From JAVVEG01 sp032251455 (GTDB lineage Bacteria > Pseudomonadota > Gammaproteobacteria > Pseudomonadales > Pseudohongiellaceae), in NCBI GenBank assembly GCA_032251455.1, contig JAVVEG010000011.1, forward strand, positions 47,242 to 111,241: DNA of 64,000 nucleotides, given 5' to 3'. Made by a program: the position numbers and the translations under genes. This document shows positions 15,039 to 24,452 of the stretch, piece after piece. The notes beneath the pieces were generated by a model, which was not told where the DNA came from, did no database searches, and saw only the letters and a program-made list of their open reading frames with translations. Each line of letters begins with the position of its first letter. Position 1 is the first letter of the stretch.

Positions 15039-18000
15039 TCAGGGATCAAGCACTTTTTGTCGAGCGAGTGTAAACCGAAGCTCCTGCATTCCGCAGTAAA
15101 GTACCGGGACCACCAGCAGGGTCAGTAACGCAAACACCATGCCGCCAAATGAGGGAATGGCCATAGGCAACACGATGTCTGCACCACGGCCGGTGGAAGT
15201 CAGGACTGTCAATAATGCCAGGATCGTAGTTGCCGATGTCATCAGTGCAGGGCGTATTTTTCGCTGGGCGGCGAAGATTGTCATTGTTCGAATCTCTGCA
15301 ATCGTAGCTGGCGGATTGCTGGAGAAGGATTGTTTAAGAAAGGTTGCCAACAGCACTCCATTGTCGGTGGCAATGCCAAACAGGGCCAGAAAACCGACCC
15401 AGACCGCCACACTGAGATTGATGGGATGAACCTGGAACAGTTCGCGCATATCCATACCCAGCAACGAAAAATTCAAAAACCAGGGCTGTGCATAAAGCCC
15501 CACCAGAATAAAACCACCGGCCCAGGCCACAAAGACCCCGGAAAAAACCAGCAAGGCGGTCAAGACTGATTTGAATTGCAGGTAAAGAATAAAAAAGATG
15601 ATGAACAGCGCCAAGGGAATCACAATGCCCAGGGTTTGCTGTGCCCGCAGCTGGTTTTCATAACTGCCGGAAAAGGTGTAGCTCACTCCGGCGGGCAACA
15701 GCAATTCACCAGAATCCAGTTTTTCCTGCAGGTGAGCCTGGGCTTCCTCTACTACCGCCACTTCGGCATTCCCCACACGCATATCAAAAACCACGTAACC
15801 GACCAGGAAGGTGTCTTCGCTGCGGATAACCATTGGGCCACGGGTATATTGGATTTCTGCCAGTTGTTCGAGTGGAATCTGAGGACCATTTTTGACGGGC
15901 ACAAGAATACGGCCCAGGGTATCGATCTGATCGCGCAGTTCGCGCAGATACCGGACCCGAACGGGATAGCGTTCCCGTCCTTCCACCGTACTGGTAATGG
16001 TTTGTCCGCCAATGGCCACTTCCAGCACATGCTGCACCTCGCGAATGCTGAGTCCATAACGGGCAATGGCTGCGCGATCGATATGAATCTCCAGATAGGG
16101 TTTGCCCTGGAGACGGTCGGCCACAACGGTGCTGGGTTCTACCGAGGGTACCTGCTTGAGAAAATGCTCTATCTGGAGTCCCACCTGCTCGATGGTTTCC
16201 AGTGTAGGACCTTTTACCTTGACTCCCATTGGTGCACGCATACCACTCTGGAGCATCACGATACGTGCGGCAATCGGTTGCAGCTTGGGGGCAGAGGTGC
16301 TACCTGGCATATCTGCCACTTGCTTTATTTCGTTCCAGATATCATCTGGCTTACGGATTCCGGACCAGGCCAGCCTGCCAGGGTTTAACTCCGGGTCGAG
16401 AGCGGGACGCCAAAGACGAAACGGAGCCCCACGGTCATCCGGAATCAGTGCGCCGTTGGCAGCACGGGGAAATTTACCCATGACGGTGTAGACCTGGCCA
16501 TCCGGTGCTGACACTGGATTACCCGAACTGTCACGAAACATATCCGTCATGCGGGATTGATAACGAAAGCGCAGACGCTTGCCGGCATTGTCGACCAGAT
16601 ATTGCGGCTTATAATTGATGATGCTTTCAATCATCGAAATATCCGCCGGATCCAGAGCGCTGTCGGCGCGGCCGAGTTTACCCGCGACACTGTCGATTTC
16701 CGGAATCGATGCAATCGCCAGGTCAAGCTTCTGCAACACGTCCAGTGAGGCCCCAATCGAGGCATGGGCCATGAGTGTTGGCATGTAGAGATAGGAACCT
16801 TCATCCAGAGGAGGCATGAACTCATTACCCAGACCGGGAAATTTTTGCGCGATGGTTCTTGCCGGCGAGCTATGGGCAACAGATTCAGGCAACCAGGCAA
16901 AAACCCGTTCAAACCCAAGCCAGGTCATACCGCCGAGCAGTATCACAGTGAACGGAAACAGAAGAAACAGGGTTTTGTGTTCCAGGCAACGCCTCAGAAT
17001 GCTTGGGTAGATGCGCTGATACCAGTAAAACACCAGCAGTAAGCCACTGACGATCCCACCGACCAGTATCAGGTTGGGCATCAGGCCTTTTTCCGGACCC
17101 AGTGGCAGCCAGTCTTCGGTCAGCAATAACAGGACTGCCAGTATCACGAGCCATAGACTGGCAGGGCGAATCCAGGGCCGCCAAGGTTCAGGGAGAAAGG
17201 CTTTGACTAAATGCGCCAGACCCAATATCGCAATAATCGCACCAGCCCACCAGGGTGTAGTCAAGCCGATCACCACTCCCACCAGCATCAGAAGGATGAA
17301 CAGCCCGCGCTGGATCTTCTGGTTGCTGATTCTTCCCAGGGTCAGAAGATGGGCTGCAACAGGAAGCAAAATCAGCGCCACCAAAGCTGCGCCGGCGAGG
17401 CAGAATATATAGGTGAGGGCCAACGGCTTGAATAATTTGCCTTCCGCGCCAACCATGGCCAAGACCGGGAGAAAGCCGACTATGGTTGTGGCCATGGCCG
17501 TCAATACGGCGCTGCCAACTTCGCTTGCTGCGCGTGCAATGACATCAAGGGAGCTAACGGGTACCCCTTGCCAGGTTTCATTACTGTTGCGCCACTCCTC
17601 CAATCGTCGCAGAATATTTTCACTGATGACGATGCCCATATCCACCATGACGCCGATAGCAATGGCGATGCCGGACAGTGCCACGATGTTGGCATCCACG
17701 CCAAACTGTTTCATCGCAATGAAACCAAGCAGGATTGCCAGTGGCAACAGGCCGGCAATCATGGCGGAAGTACCCAACTGCTGGATGATGATCAACACCA
17801 CGATGATGGTGATGAGAATTTCGTGTGTCAGCGCGGTATTGAGCGTTCCCAGGGTTTCATAAATCAGCCCAGTACGATCATAAAAGGGGACGATCGTGAC
17901 CTTGCTGAGGGTAAGCCAGTCGGGGTGCTCGGTGACGGGTAGCGTTTTCACCCAAGCCAACCAAGACTCCTGCGCCAGGGTGGTGGATGCGGGCAGAAAG

Positions 18001-19121
18001 GCTGCAAAGCCTTGTTGTTGCGCGAAGGCCTCGACTTCTTGGCGGGTGGTCTGTGACCAATCCACGATCACTTTTTGCGGCAGGCCTACCGCGATTTCAT
18101 CTATCTTGCGCTTTACATTCTGGATTGCCGCCAGCGGATTCTCGCCATAGCGCACGACGACGACGCCTGCGGCCTCGGTGCCATTCTTGTCAAGAGCACC
18201 CCGGCGGGATGCAGGGCCCAGTATGACTTCGGCCACATTACGAATATAAACAGGGACATTGGCATCAACCTTGACCACGCTGTTGCTCAAGTCCGCCACT
18301 TTTTCGATGAAACCTATCCCCCGGATCAGATATTCGACCTGATTGACCTCGATACTGCGTGCACCCACATCAATATTGCTATTACGCACTGCATTAAAGA
18401 CGTCATCCAGGGTAACACCATAGGCACGCATGGCGTCGGGGTCCACGTCCACCTGATATTCCTGTACAAAGCCACCTACCGAGGCTACTTCGCTGATGCC
18501 TTCCGTAGCCAACAAGGCATAACGTACATACCAATCCTGGATAGAGCGCAATTCGTCAAGACCCCAACCGCCGGTTGGCTGCTGATTGCTGTCCCGTCCT
18601 TCCAGGGTATACCAAAATACCTGGCCCAGAGCCGTGGCATCTGGGCCTAGGGCGGGTTGTACCCCGGCAGGCAGGGTGTTGGCAGGCAGACTGTTCAGCT
18701 TCTCAAGCACACGGGAGCGGGACCAATAAAAATCCACGTCCTCCTGGAAGATGATATAGATGGAGGAAAAACCAATCATGGACGCACTGCGGATGGTCTT
18801 GACCCCGGGGATGCCCATCAGGGAAACCGTCAATGGATAGGTAATCTGGTCTTCCACGTCCTGTGGTGAACGCCCCATCCAGTCGGTGAAGACAATCTGT
18901 TGGTTTTCACCAATATCGGGTATGGCATCGGTAGGCACCGGCGCCCGCGGAAAAGCCCCAAGTTGCCAATCAAAGGGGGCAACCCGTATACCCTGAAAAA
19001 TAACCAGCAACAGCACAAAAATGACGACCAGCTTGTTTTTCAGACAGAAGCGGATCATCGACTCAAGAGGGGAACTTTGTGCGAGTGGTCTCGGTGAATC
19101 TGGCGGGAGACTGGCGGTCAT
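15039..19121 (-). CDS. cusA: Heavy-metal efflux RND pump, CusA/CzcA family (long form)
   Basis: Inner-membrane proton-driven pump of a tripartite metal exporter. Family marks include AIPDIGENQQIVFTDWMGRSPQDVEDQITYPL, the VALSGIAIAIGVMVDMGIV helix with acidic residues in the membrane, and EFMPPLDEG. The methionines in ISMIESI and MLQSGMRAPMGVK match the region of the CusA Met triad, favouring Cu(I)/Ag(I). At 1360 residues it is about 300 longer than typical CusA. The extra length includes an insert of several hydrophobic helices near residues 610-750 and a longer periplasmic loop near 390-430. It is the last gene of cusCBA, 15 bases after cusB. Confidence 0.88.
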   Translation of the reverse strand: MTASLPPDSPRPLAQSSPLESMIRFCLKNKLVVIFVLLLVIFQGIRVAPFDWQLGAFPRAPVPTDAIPDIGENQQIVFTDWMGRSPQDVEDQITYPLTVSLMGIPGVKTIRSASMIGFSSIYIIFQEDVDFYWSRSRVLEKLNSLPANTLPAGVQPALGPDATALGQVFWYTLEGRDSNQQPTGGWGLDELRSIQDWYVRYALLATEGISEVASVGGFVQEYQVDVDPDAMRAYGVTLDDVFNAVRNSNIDVGARSIEVNQVEYLIRGIGFIEKVADLSNSVVKVDANVPVYIRNVAEVILGPASRRGALDKNGTEAAGVVVVRYGENPLAAIQNVKRKIDEIAVGLPQKVIVDWSQTTRQEVEAFAQQQGFAAFLPASTTLAQESWLAWVKTLPVTEHPDWLTLSKVTIVPFYDRTGLIYETLGTLNTALTHEILITIIVVLIIIQQLGTSAMIAGLLPLAILLGFIAMKQFGVDANIVALSGIAIAIGVMVDMGIVISENILRRLEEWRNSNETWQGVPVSSLDVIARAASEVGSAVLTAMATTIVGFLPVLAMVGAEGKLFKPLALTYIFCLAGAALVALILLPVAAHLLTLGRISNQKIQRGLFILLMLVGVVIGLTTPWWAGAIIAILGLAHLVKAFLPEPWRPWIRPASLWLVILAVLLLLTEDWLPLGPEKGLMPNLILVGGIVSGLLLVFYWYQRIYPSILRRCLEHKTLFLLFPFTVILLGGMTWLGFERVFAWLPESVAHSSPARTIAQKFPGLGNEFMPPLDEGSYLYMPTLMAHASIGASLDVLQKLDLAIASIPEIDSVAGKLGRADSALDPADISMIESIINYKPQYLVDNAGKRLRFRYQSRMTDMFRDSSGNPVSAPDGQVYTVMGKFPRAANGALIPDDRGAPFRLWRPALDPELNPGRLAWSGIRKPDDIWNEIKQVADMPGSTSAPKLQPIAARIVMLQSGMRAPMGVKVKGPTLETIEQVGLQIEHFLKQVPSVEPSTVVADRLQGKPYLEIHIDRAAIARYGLSIREVQHVLEVAIGGQTITSTVEGRERYPVRVRYLRELRDQIDTLGRILVPVKNGPQIPLEQLAEIQYTRGPMVIRSEDTFLVGYVVFDMRVGNAEVAVVEEAQAHLQEKLDSGELLLPAGVSYTFSGSYENQLRAQQTLGIVIPLALFIIFFILYLQFKSVLTALLVFSGVFVAWAGGFILVGLYAQPWFLNFSLLGMDMRELFQVHPINLSVAVWVGFLALFGIATDNGVLLATFLKQSFSSNPPATIAEIRTMTIFAAQRKIRPALMTSATTILALLTVLTSTGRGADIVLPMAIPSFGGMVFALLTLLVVPVLYCGMQELRFTLARQKVLDP

Positions 19122-19136
19122 GGGCTGTGAATCCTG

Positions 19137-20552
19137 TTAATTGCCATGATCCGTGTGCACCTCCACTGACACCGGAGATGAGCGCGGTGCAGGGGTGGGT
19201 GTGGCACCATGATCATGGCCGGGCACCGGTCCGCCGCCTTCGGGGCTCATCATGCTGGGCCCGGCCTGAATCTGGATTTCGCTGTCAATCTTGAACGCGC
19301 CATGCACAACCACCTGTTCTCCTTCCTGTAAACCGGATAACACATGATAGAAATTGCCCGCACGGGGGCCCAGCACAATTTCTCTGCCCTCGAAGATACC
19401 CGGATCATTAGCGTCGGCAACATAAACAACGGCGCGTTTGCCGGTGATCAGCGGAGCCGAGGCGGGAATGATAAGCGGAGCACTGGATTGCGCCATGTCA
19501 GCAGTGGCATAACCCAGCGACTCCGTACTGACCAGAGGCAGTCCACAGACATCGCAAGCACCCGGTTGATCGCGAATGATTTCAGGGTGCATCGGACTGA
19601 TCCATTTTCCGGCCAACGCCGGGTCATCGATCTTGCCTTCGGTGTTGACGCTGGCATGAACGATGGCGCGTACGAACATGCCTGGTTTCAGTTGACCTTC
19701 CGGATTGGGGACATTGACACGAACCTTGACGGTACGGGTATCGGGGTTAAGCACAGGATCGATAAACGCAATACGACCACGAAAAGGCTTGCCAGGATAG
19801 GCCTCGGTAACAAATTCAACTTCCTGGCCATAATGGAGCCAGGATAGATCGGATTCATAGGCATCCAGGCGCACCCAGAGCTGCGAGAGATCGGCAATCG
19901 TATAGATATGATCACCGGTTTTGACGTACATCCCTTCCAGAGCCTGCTTGTGAATAATGATACCGCTGATAGGGGAGTAAATCGTCAGCAGGTCACTGAG
20001 TTCCCTGCTTTGTTCTATGCGCCCGATTTGTTCCGGTGTCAGCCCCCAGAGCCGCAGTTTCTCCCGGGTTGCCTGCAAGGTGGCGGCGTTGCGTTCCTGA
20101 ATGCGCTGGTTGCCGGAGATCTCTGCGGCCACCGCTTGTGCCGCCTGCATCAATTCCTGCTGGGCAATGTACAGATCCGGGCTATAGATGGAAACCAGGT
20201 GATCACCAGGCTGCACCGAGACGCCGGTGTAATCGACATACAGGCGTTCCAGACGGCCCGGAATCCATGCCGAGATGGTAGCGACCCGGGTTTCGTCGTA
20301 ATCCACCTTACCGACCATGCGGATCTCATTGGCGACAAAGCGTTTTTCGACTGCCGTGGTCTGGATCTCGGCCAGTTTCATTGCTGTCGGGGATAAACGC
20401 AGTTGCCGTGGGCCCAACTCTTCCGGGGAAGCTGCGATATAAGTTGTCCTATCAGGAGGCGGTGTGTTGCTGTCTTGCCCAAACCACAAGCCAAGCAGAA
20501 AACCCGCACCCATGATGCCGGCAGCAAATATCAGTAAGCGTTGTTTGGTCAT
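19137..20552 (-). CDS. cusB: Efflux RND periplasmic adaptor CusB-like, with heavy-metal-binding domain
   Basis: A 471-residue membrane-fusion protein linking pump and outer-membrane channel. It has an N-terminal anchor (LLIFAAGIMGAGFLLGLWFG), a barrel-sandwich hybrid at about 85-235 (GRLERLYVDYTGVSVQPGDHL) and a beta-barrel after 240. A small heavy-metal-binding domain lies at 315-341 (KWISPMHPEI...CDVCGLPLV); it sits inside the protein rather than at its N-terminus. The tail is His-rich (GHDHGAT... HTDHGN), consistent with metal capture. It lies between the channel and pump genes, 29 bases after the channel gene. Confidence 0.9.
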   Translation of the reverse strand: MTKQRLLIFAAGIMGAGFLLGLWFGQDSNTPPPDRTTYIAASPEELGPRQLRLSPTAMKLAEIQTTAVEKRFVANEIRMVGKVDYDETRVATISAWIPGRLERLYVDYTGVSVQPGDHLVSIYSPDLYIAQQELMQAAQAVAAEISGNQRIQERNAATLQATREKLRLWGLTPEQIGRIEQSRELSDLLTIYSPISGIIIHKQALEGMYVKTGDHIYTIADLSQLWVRLDAYESDLSWLHYGQEVEFVTEAYPGKPFRGRIAFIDPVLNPDTRTVKVRVNVPNPEGQLKPGMFVRAIVHASVNTEGKIDDPALAGKWISPMHPEIIRDQPGACDVCGLPLVSTESLGYATADMAQSSAPLIIPASAPLITGKRAVVYVADANDPGIFEGREIVLGPRAGNFYHVLSGLQEGEQVVVHGAFKIDSEIQIQAGPSMMSPEGGGPVPGHDHGATPTPAPRSSPVSVEVHTDHGN

Positions 20553-20581
20553 CGTAACTTCTCCGATTCCACCACTCTGGC

Positions 20582-21964
20582 TCAGGGCGTGGCATTGCCG
20601 TCGATAGTGAGCAAGGGGGCTGATACTGGTGGCACGCCCATAAATATAAAAGCAAGCTCGGCCATAACGATCTCCCGGCGAGTCCGGGCGTCGATTTCGG
20701 TGAGCCTGAAGTCCAGCAAGGTTCGTTCGGCGTCTATCAGGTTGAAAAAATTCACTTTCGCCGACAGGTAACCACTGCGGGCTACGGTCAATGATTCCAG
20801 GGCCTTGGGCAGCAGCCGTTGTTGCAACAGATCCAGGTTGCGTTCGCTCTCACGCAGTGCAAACAAACGCTCCGCAAACGAAACTGCCAGCGCGATCTCG
20901 TCGGCGGACAAACGGGCCTGCGCACTAAGCTTCTGGTCCTGCGCGGCTTCGATTTCAGCCGCTATCTGGTCGCGCCATATGGGCAAACTGATTCCGGCCT
21001 GAGGTCGCCACATTAGCGGCGATGCTTCCACGTTGACCCCCAGGCCCGCAGTGAAATTGGGAACGCGGCTAAGCAAAGCCAGGCGCCAGGCAGCTTCTGC
21101 TTGACGTATGGCGGCAGCGCTTGCCTGCAGGCGGGGGTTGCGTGCCAACGCAACAGCATGCAGTTCATCGGGATCCAGTTCAAAGCTGGAGGCTGTAAAA
21201 GTGGCAGGGAAGGGCGGATCGGCCTGATCTGCATGCAAACCCAGAGCCGCTTTCCAACGGGTTAATAACGGCAGTCGCAGATCTTCCAGGTTTTCAATGT
21301 CGGTGATCAGCCTGTCCTGTTCAATCTGGGCTCGAAGGACGTCCTGAAAGGTGACACGATCAACCTGGTATTGGGTGCGGGCGAGCTCTTCCAATTCACC
21401 AACCAGACTGAGCATTTCCTGGCTGACCTGAATTTTGTCAGTCAAAAAATTCAATGAGTAGTATTCGCGCTTAACTGCGAATGCGGCCTGAAGAACCAAA
21501 GCGGCAAACTGATAATAGTGCCGATCAGCTTCAGCCGACGCTATGTCGGCCCGCAGGCCCAGTTTGCCAGGACCAGGAAAATCCATTATCAATCCTGGCA
21601 TCAGCGCAGTGACCATACTGCTGATATCAGCGGAAAAAGTCAGCCGGGGATTCGGCAGCGAGCGCGCAACAGTAACGCGTTGTACAGCAGTCAGCCAGTC
21701 AAAGTAGGCAGCTTCAACCTGGGGTTGGTTTAACATGGCAAACAGCATGAAGTCCTGCAAGGGGGAATGACTGGATAGCTCAGGGAGAGAGTGGGGTTCA
21801 TTCCCGGGTCGAAACAACCCAGAGACGATTTCTTGTTCCTGCTGTACCGCCAGCTCTTGTGTGCCAAGAATGCCGGAACAAGCGCTCAGTGCCGTACCCA
21901 AGCACAGAACCAGTATCAACCACCAGCTCTGTAACTGGATTCGACATGAATAAACGAGTTTCAT
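20582..21964 (-). CDS. cusC: TolC-family outer-membrane channel lipoprotein (CusC-like)
   Basis: A 460-residue TolC-like protein that forms the outer-membrane duct of the metal efflux complex. The N-terminus has a lipoprotein signal ending LSAC, so Cys29 is probably lipidated. The body has the two long coiled-coil helical repeats of the family, e.g. QPQVEAAYFDWLTAVQRVTVA and ARNPRLQASAAAIRQAEAAWRLA. It is first in the cusCBA operon and has a plausible promoter in the 110-bp gap to prc. Metal specificity comes from the partners. Confidence 0.88.
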   Translation of the reverse strand: MKLVYSCRIQLQSWWLILVLCLGTALSACSGILGTQELAVQQEQEIVSGLFRPGNEPHSLPELSSHSPLQDFMLFAMLNQPQVEAAYFDWLTAVQRVTVARSLPNPRLTFSADISSMVTALMPGLIMDFPGPGKLGLRADIASAEADRHYYQFAALVLQAAFAVKREYYSLNFLTDKIQVSQEMLSLVGELEELARTQYQVDRVTFQDVLRAQIEQDRLITDIENLEDLRLPLLTRWKAALGLHADQADPPFPATFTASSFELDPDELHAVALARNPRLQASAAAIRQAEAAWRLALLSRVPNFTAGLGVNVEASPLMWRPQAGISLPIWRDQIAAEIEAAQDQKLSAQARLSADEIALAVSFAERLFALRESERNLDLLQQRLLPKALESLTVARSGYLSAKVNFFNLIDAERTLLDFRLTEIDARTRREIVMAELAFIFMGVPPVSAPLLTIDGNATP

Positions 21965-22023
21965 TGTTGTTTCATACGATCAGCAGCCGTCAGAACGTTT
22001 CCGTCAGGTCAGCTTACAGACTA

Positions 22024-22052
22024 ATCCTATGTCACCAACATAACAACAATAA
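22024..22052 (-). promoter_or_regulatory. Possible promoter/operator of cusCBA
   Basis: On the minus strand TTATTG (22052-22047) and TAGGAT (22029-22024) are 17 bases apart. The spacer contains TATGTTGGTGACATA (22042-22028), a palindrome with TATGT/ACATA arms reaching the -10, suited to a repressor or MerR-type activator. No known CueR or CusR box was recognised, so this is a positional guess. Confidence 0.3.
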
Positions 22053-22074
22053 GGAACACCGTTAATGACCTGAA

Positions 22075-24315
22075 TCAATTGGTCAGTTGCAGACTATTCT
22101 CTGTTTGCGTAGCCGCGGGGGTGTGCAGGGCTGTCATGGGGCGGCCCAACAGTTCTGACATATCCACCAGGATATTCCCGCTTTCTTCCAGCAAGGGATC
22201 AAGCTCTTCAGAAGTCTCATCCCTATTTGCCAGTTCCTCGTTTTGCACGTTGCTGTTCTCTTCCTCTGCGTCCTCTGCAGCCAGCGTTTCATCGTCTTTC
22301 CATATCTCAAGCGGGAGACCTTTCATCATCAGGCGCAAATTATTGGCGTCGAAGTTTTCGCGGCGACGCTGTTCACGCTCTGCCTTGACGACACCTTCAT
22401 TCAGCGAAAGTGTTGTACGTGCTCGCATTTCTTTGGTCTGTTCTATCTGATAATTCAGGTAGATGAAATCAGGGTTGTTTTCGACCCGGGCTTGATGACG
22501 AGCCATCAATTCCGGCAATATTTGTTTGATGGGATAGTAAGTCTTGTACTCAACCGGTCTCACGGTATCCCAGGGCAGGGCGCCGTCCAGATTGCTTTCT
22601 CCCATTTCCTCAATAGCCTGATAGCGGTCGGGGAAGCTGATATCGGGCAACACGCCGCGATGCTGGGTGCTGGCTCCAGAGATACGATAAAATTTGGAGC
22701 GAGTCAGTTTTACCTGCCCAAACTCCATGGGAATGATTTCCTGCACTGTCCCTTTGCCGAAAGTCTGCCCGCCAAGCACAATGCCTCGCTGATAGTCCTG
22801 AATGGCACCGGCGAAAATTTCTGATGCTGAAGCACTGGCCCTGTTGACAAGAACAGCAAGCGGCCCGGAATAACTGACTTCAGGGTTGCCATCACCGTAG
22901 GAACGGACAAACCCGTTGCGCAGTCCCGAATAACGAATCTGCACGGTTGCACCGGTATCGATGAACAGACCAACCAGATCATTGGCCTCGTTCAGGGAAC
23001 CACCCCCATTATCACGCAGATCAACGACAACGGCAGCGACATCCTCCGCCTTGAGTTCTTCCAGCAGGGCCTTGACATCACGGGTCGAACTCTTGAAGTC
23101 CTTTTCCCCACGAGAAGCCGCTTCAAAATCAAAATAAAAGGTGGGCAGTTTGATGACCCCGATCTTGTAAGTCTGCTCGTTATAGCTGACTTCAATGACT
23201 TCTTTCTTGGCGGACTGTTCTTCCAGCTTGACCGTATCGCGGGTAATTTCGATAGTGCTGGCCGCGACCTCCGAAGTGGCTTCGGCAGGAAGCACATTCA
23301 GACGCACGACAGTGCCTTTTTCACCACGAATCTGATCAACCACATCATCAAGGCGGACACCAATAACATCCTTCATTTCCCCGTCGATCCCCTGGCCAAT
23401 GGCAATGATACGGTCACCTGCCTTCAACTCTCCCGCCTGGTCAGCTGGCCCACCCTTGATGATTTCCACAACCTTGGTGTACTCATCTTCGGTGGTCAGT
23501 TGGGCACCAATGCCTTGCAGGGAAAGTCGCAGATTCATATTGAAATTCTCTGAATCGCGGGGTGAAAAATAGCTGGTGTGGGGGTCTATGGTGCGTGCAA
23601 CCGTACCCAGGTAGGCCTGGAACACATCTCTGCCATTGGTTTTGACAATCTGGTTGAGTTGATTGCGGTAGCGTTTGCTGAGACGCTCGACAACCTTGTC
23701 CATTTCCATGTCCGTCAGTCGCAGGCCCAGCGCACTGTTCTTGACACGCAGCCGCCATTGCTCATCCAGCTCAGCCTTGGTAGTGGCAAAAGGGGCATCC
23801 TCCCGGTCAATTTCAAGGGTTTCATCAATACTGAAATCCATGTTGATGAGGTCATTCTCCACCAGGTCTATGGCATAGACGATGCGCTCGAGTGTGCGCT
23901 GGTGATACACATTGTAGATATCGTAGGCTGGATCGAGACTGCCACTTTTCAGGGTATCATCCAGATTGAACTGGTGACGACGTAATTGGTCTATGTCTTC
24001 CTGCAGGAAATAAAGCCGGGAGCTGTCCAGATTATCAATGAATTCATTGAAAAGTTTTTCTGAAAAACTGTCATTGAAACTGACAGTTGAATAGTGTTTT
24101 TCTTCCAATTCCTCAAGCAGGTCAACAGCGGTGCGACCATATATTGGCTCGGGTGTAAACTCAGCCTGAAGCGCTGTCAGATCAATCTCATCATGCAGTA
24201 CATCAACCTCTGCCGACCAGGCGATGGAAGTGCTGATCAATAAGGTGAACAGCGCTGCGCCCAGCCCTGTGATGAATTTTTGCTGGTCTTTCCCAGCTTC
24301 AGGCATTCTTCTCAT
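22075..24315 (-). CDS. prc: Carboxy-terminal processing (tail-specific) protease Prc
   Basis: A roughly 746-residue periplasmic serine protease that trims or degrades envelope proteins and peptidoglycan hydrolases. After a signal peptide (LGAALFTLLISTSIAWSA) come an N-terminal helical domain, a PDZ domain near residues 235-330 (LSLQGIGAQL), and the protease core. The Ser-Lys dyad is visible in RASASASEIFAGA and FGKGTVQE. The C-terminal DUF3340 region follows, ending in an acidic tail unlike E. coli Prc. The ATG at 24315 is preferred over an in-frame GTG at 24327; the choice is uncertain. Confidence 0.93.
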   Translation of the reverse strand: MRRMPEAGKDQQKFITGLGAALFTLLISTSIAWSAEVDVLHDEIDLTALQAEFTPEPIYGRTAVDLLEELEEKHYSTVSFNDSFSEKLFNEFIDNLDSSRLYFLQEDIDQLRRHQFNLDDTLKSGSLDPAYDIYNVYHQRTLERIVYAIDLVENDLINMDFSIDETLEIDREDAPFATTKAELDEQWRLRVKNSALGLRLTDMEMDKVVERLSKRYRNQLNQIVKTNGRDVFQAYLGTVARTIDPHTSYFSPRDSENFNMNLRLSLQGIGAQLTTEDEYTKVVEIIKGGPADQAGELKAGDRIIAIGQGIDGEMKDVIGVRLDDVVDQIRGEKGTVVRLNVLPAEATSEVAASTIEITRDTVKLEEQSAKKEVIEVSYNEQTYKIGVIKLPTFYFDFEAASRGEKDFKSSTRDVKALLEELKAEDVAAVVVDLRDNGGGSLNEANDLVGLFIDTGATVQIRYSGLRNGFVRSYGDGNPEVSYSGPLAVLVNRASASASEIFAGAIQDYQRGIVLGGQTFGKGTVQEIIPMEFGQVKLTRSKFYRISGASTQHRGVLPDISFPDRYQAIEEMGESNLDGALPWDTVRPVEYKTYYPIKQILPELMARHQARVENNPDFIYLNYQIEQTKEMRARTTLSLNEGVVKAEREQRRRENFDANNLRLMMKGLPLEIWKDDETLAAEDAEEENSNVQNEELANRDETSEELDPLLEESGNILVDMSELLGRPMTALHTPAATQTENSLQLTN

Positions 24316-24452
24316 AAGTATCCACACCCCGACTTCGTTGATGGTTGTGTCTGTGCATCTGTCTGTCTATAGATGGGTACATCCATCCATTATTACAATC
24401 CCTGCCTTGATAGTATGTTTTGTGCGTATCTGTCAAGTTGCGAACAGGACTT

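Noticed and set aside
15576..16388. A 270-codon open frame antisense to cusA
   Set aside because: Lies wholly within a well-supported pump gene and shows no family resemblance.
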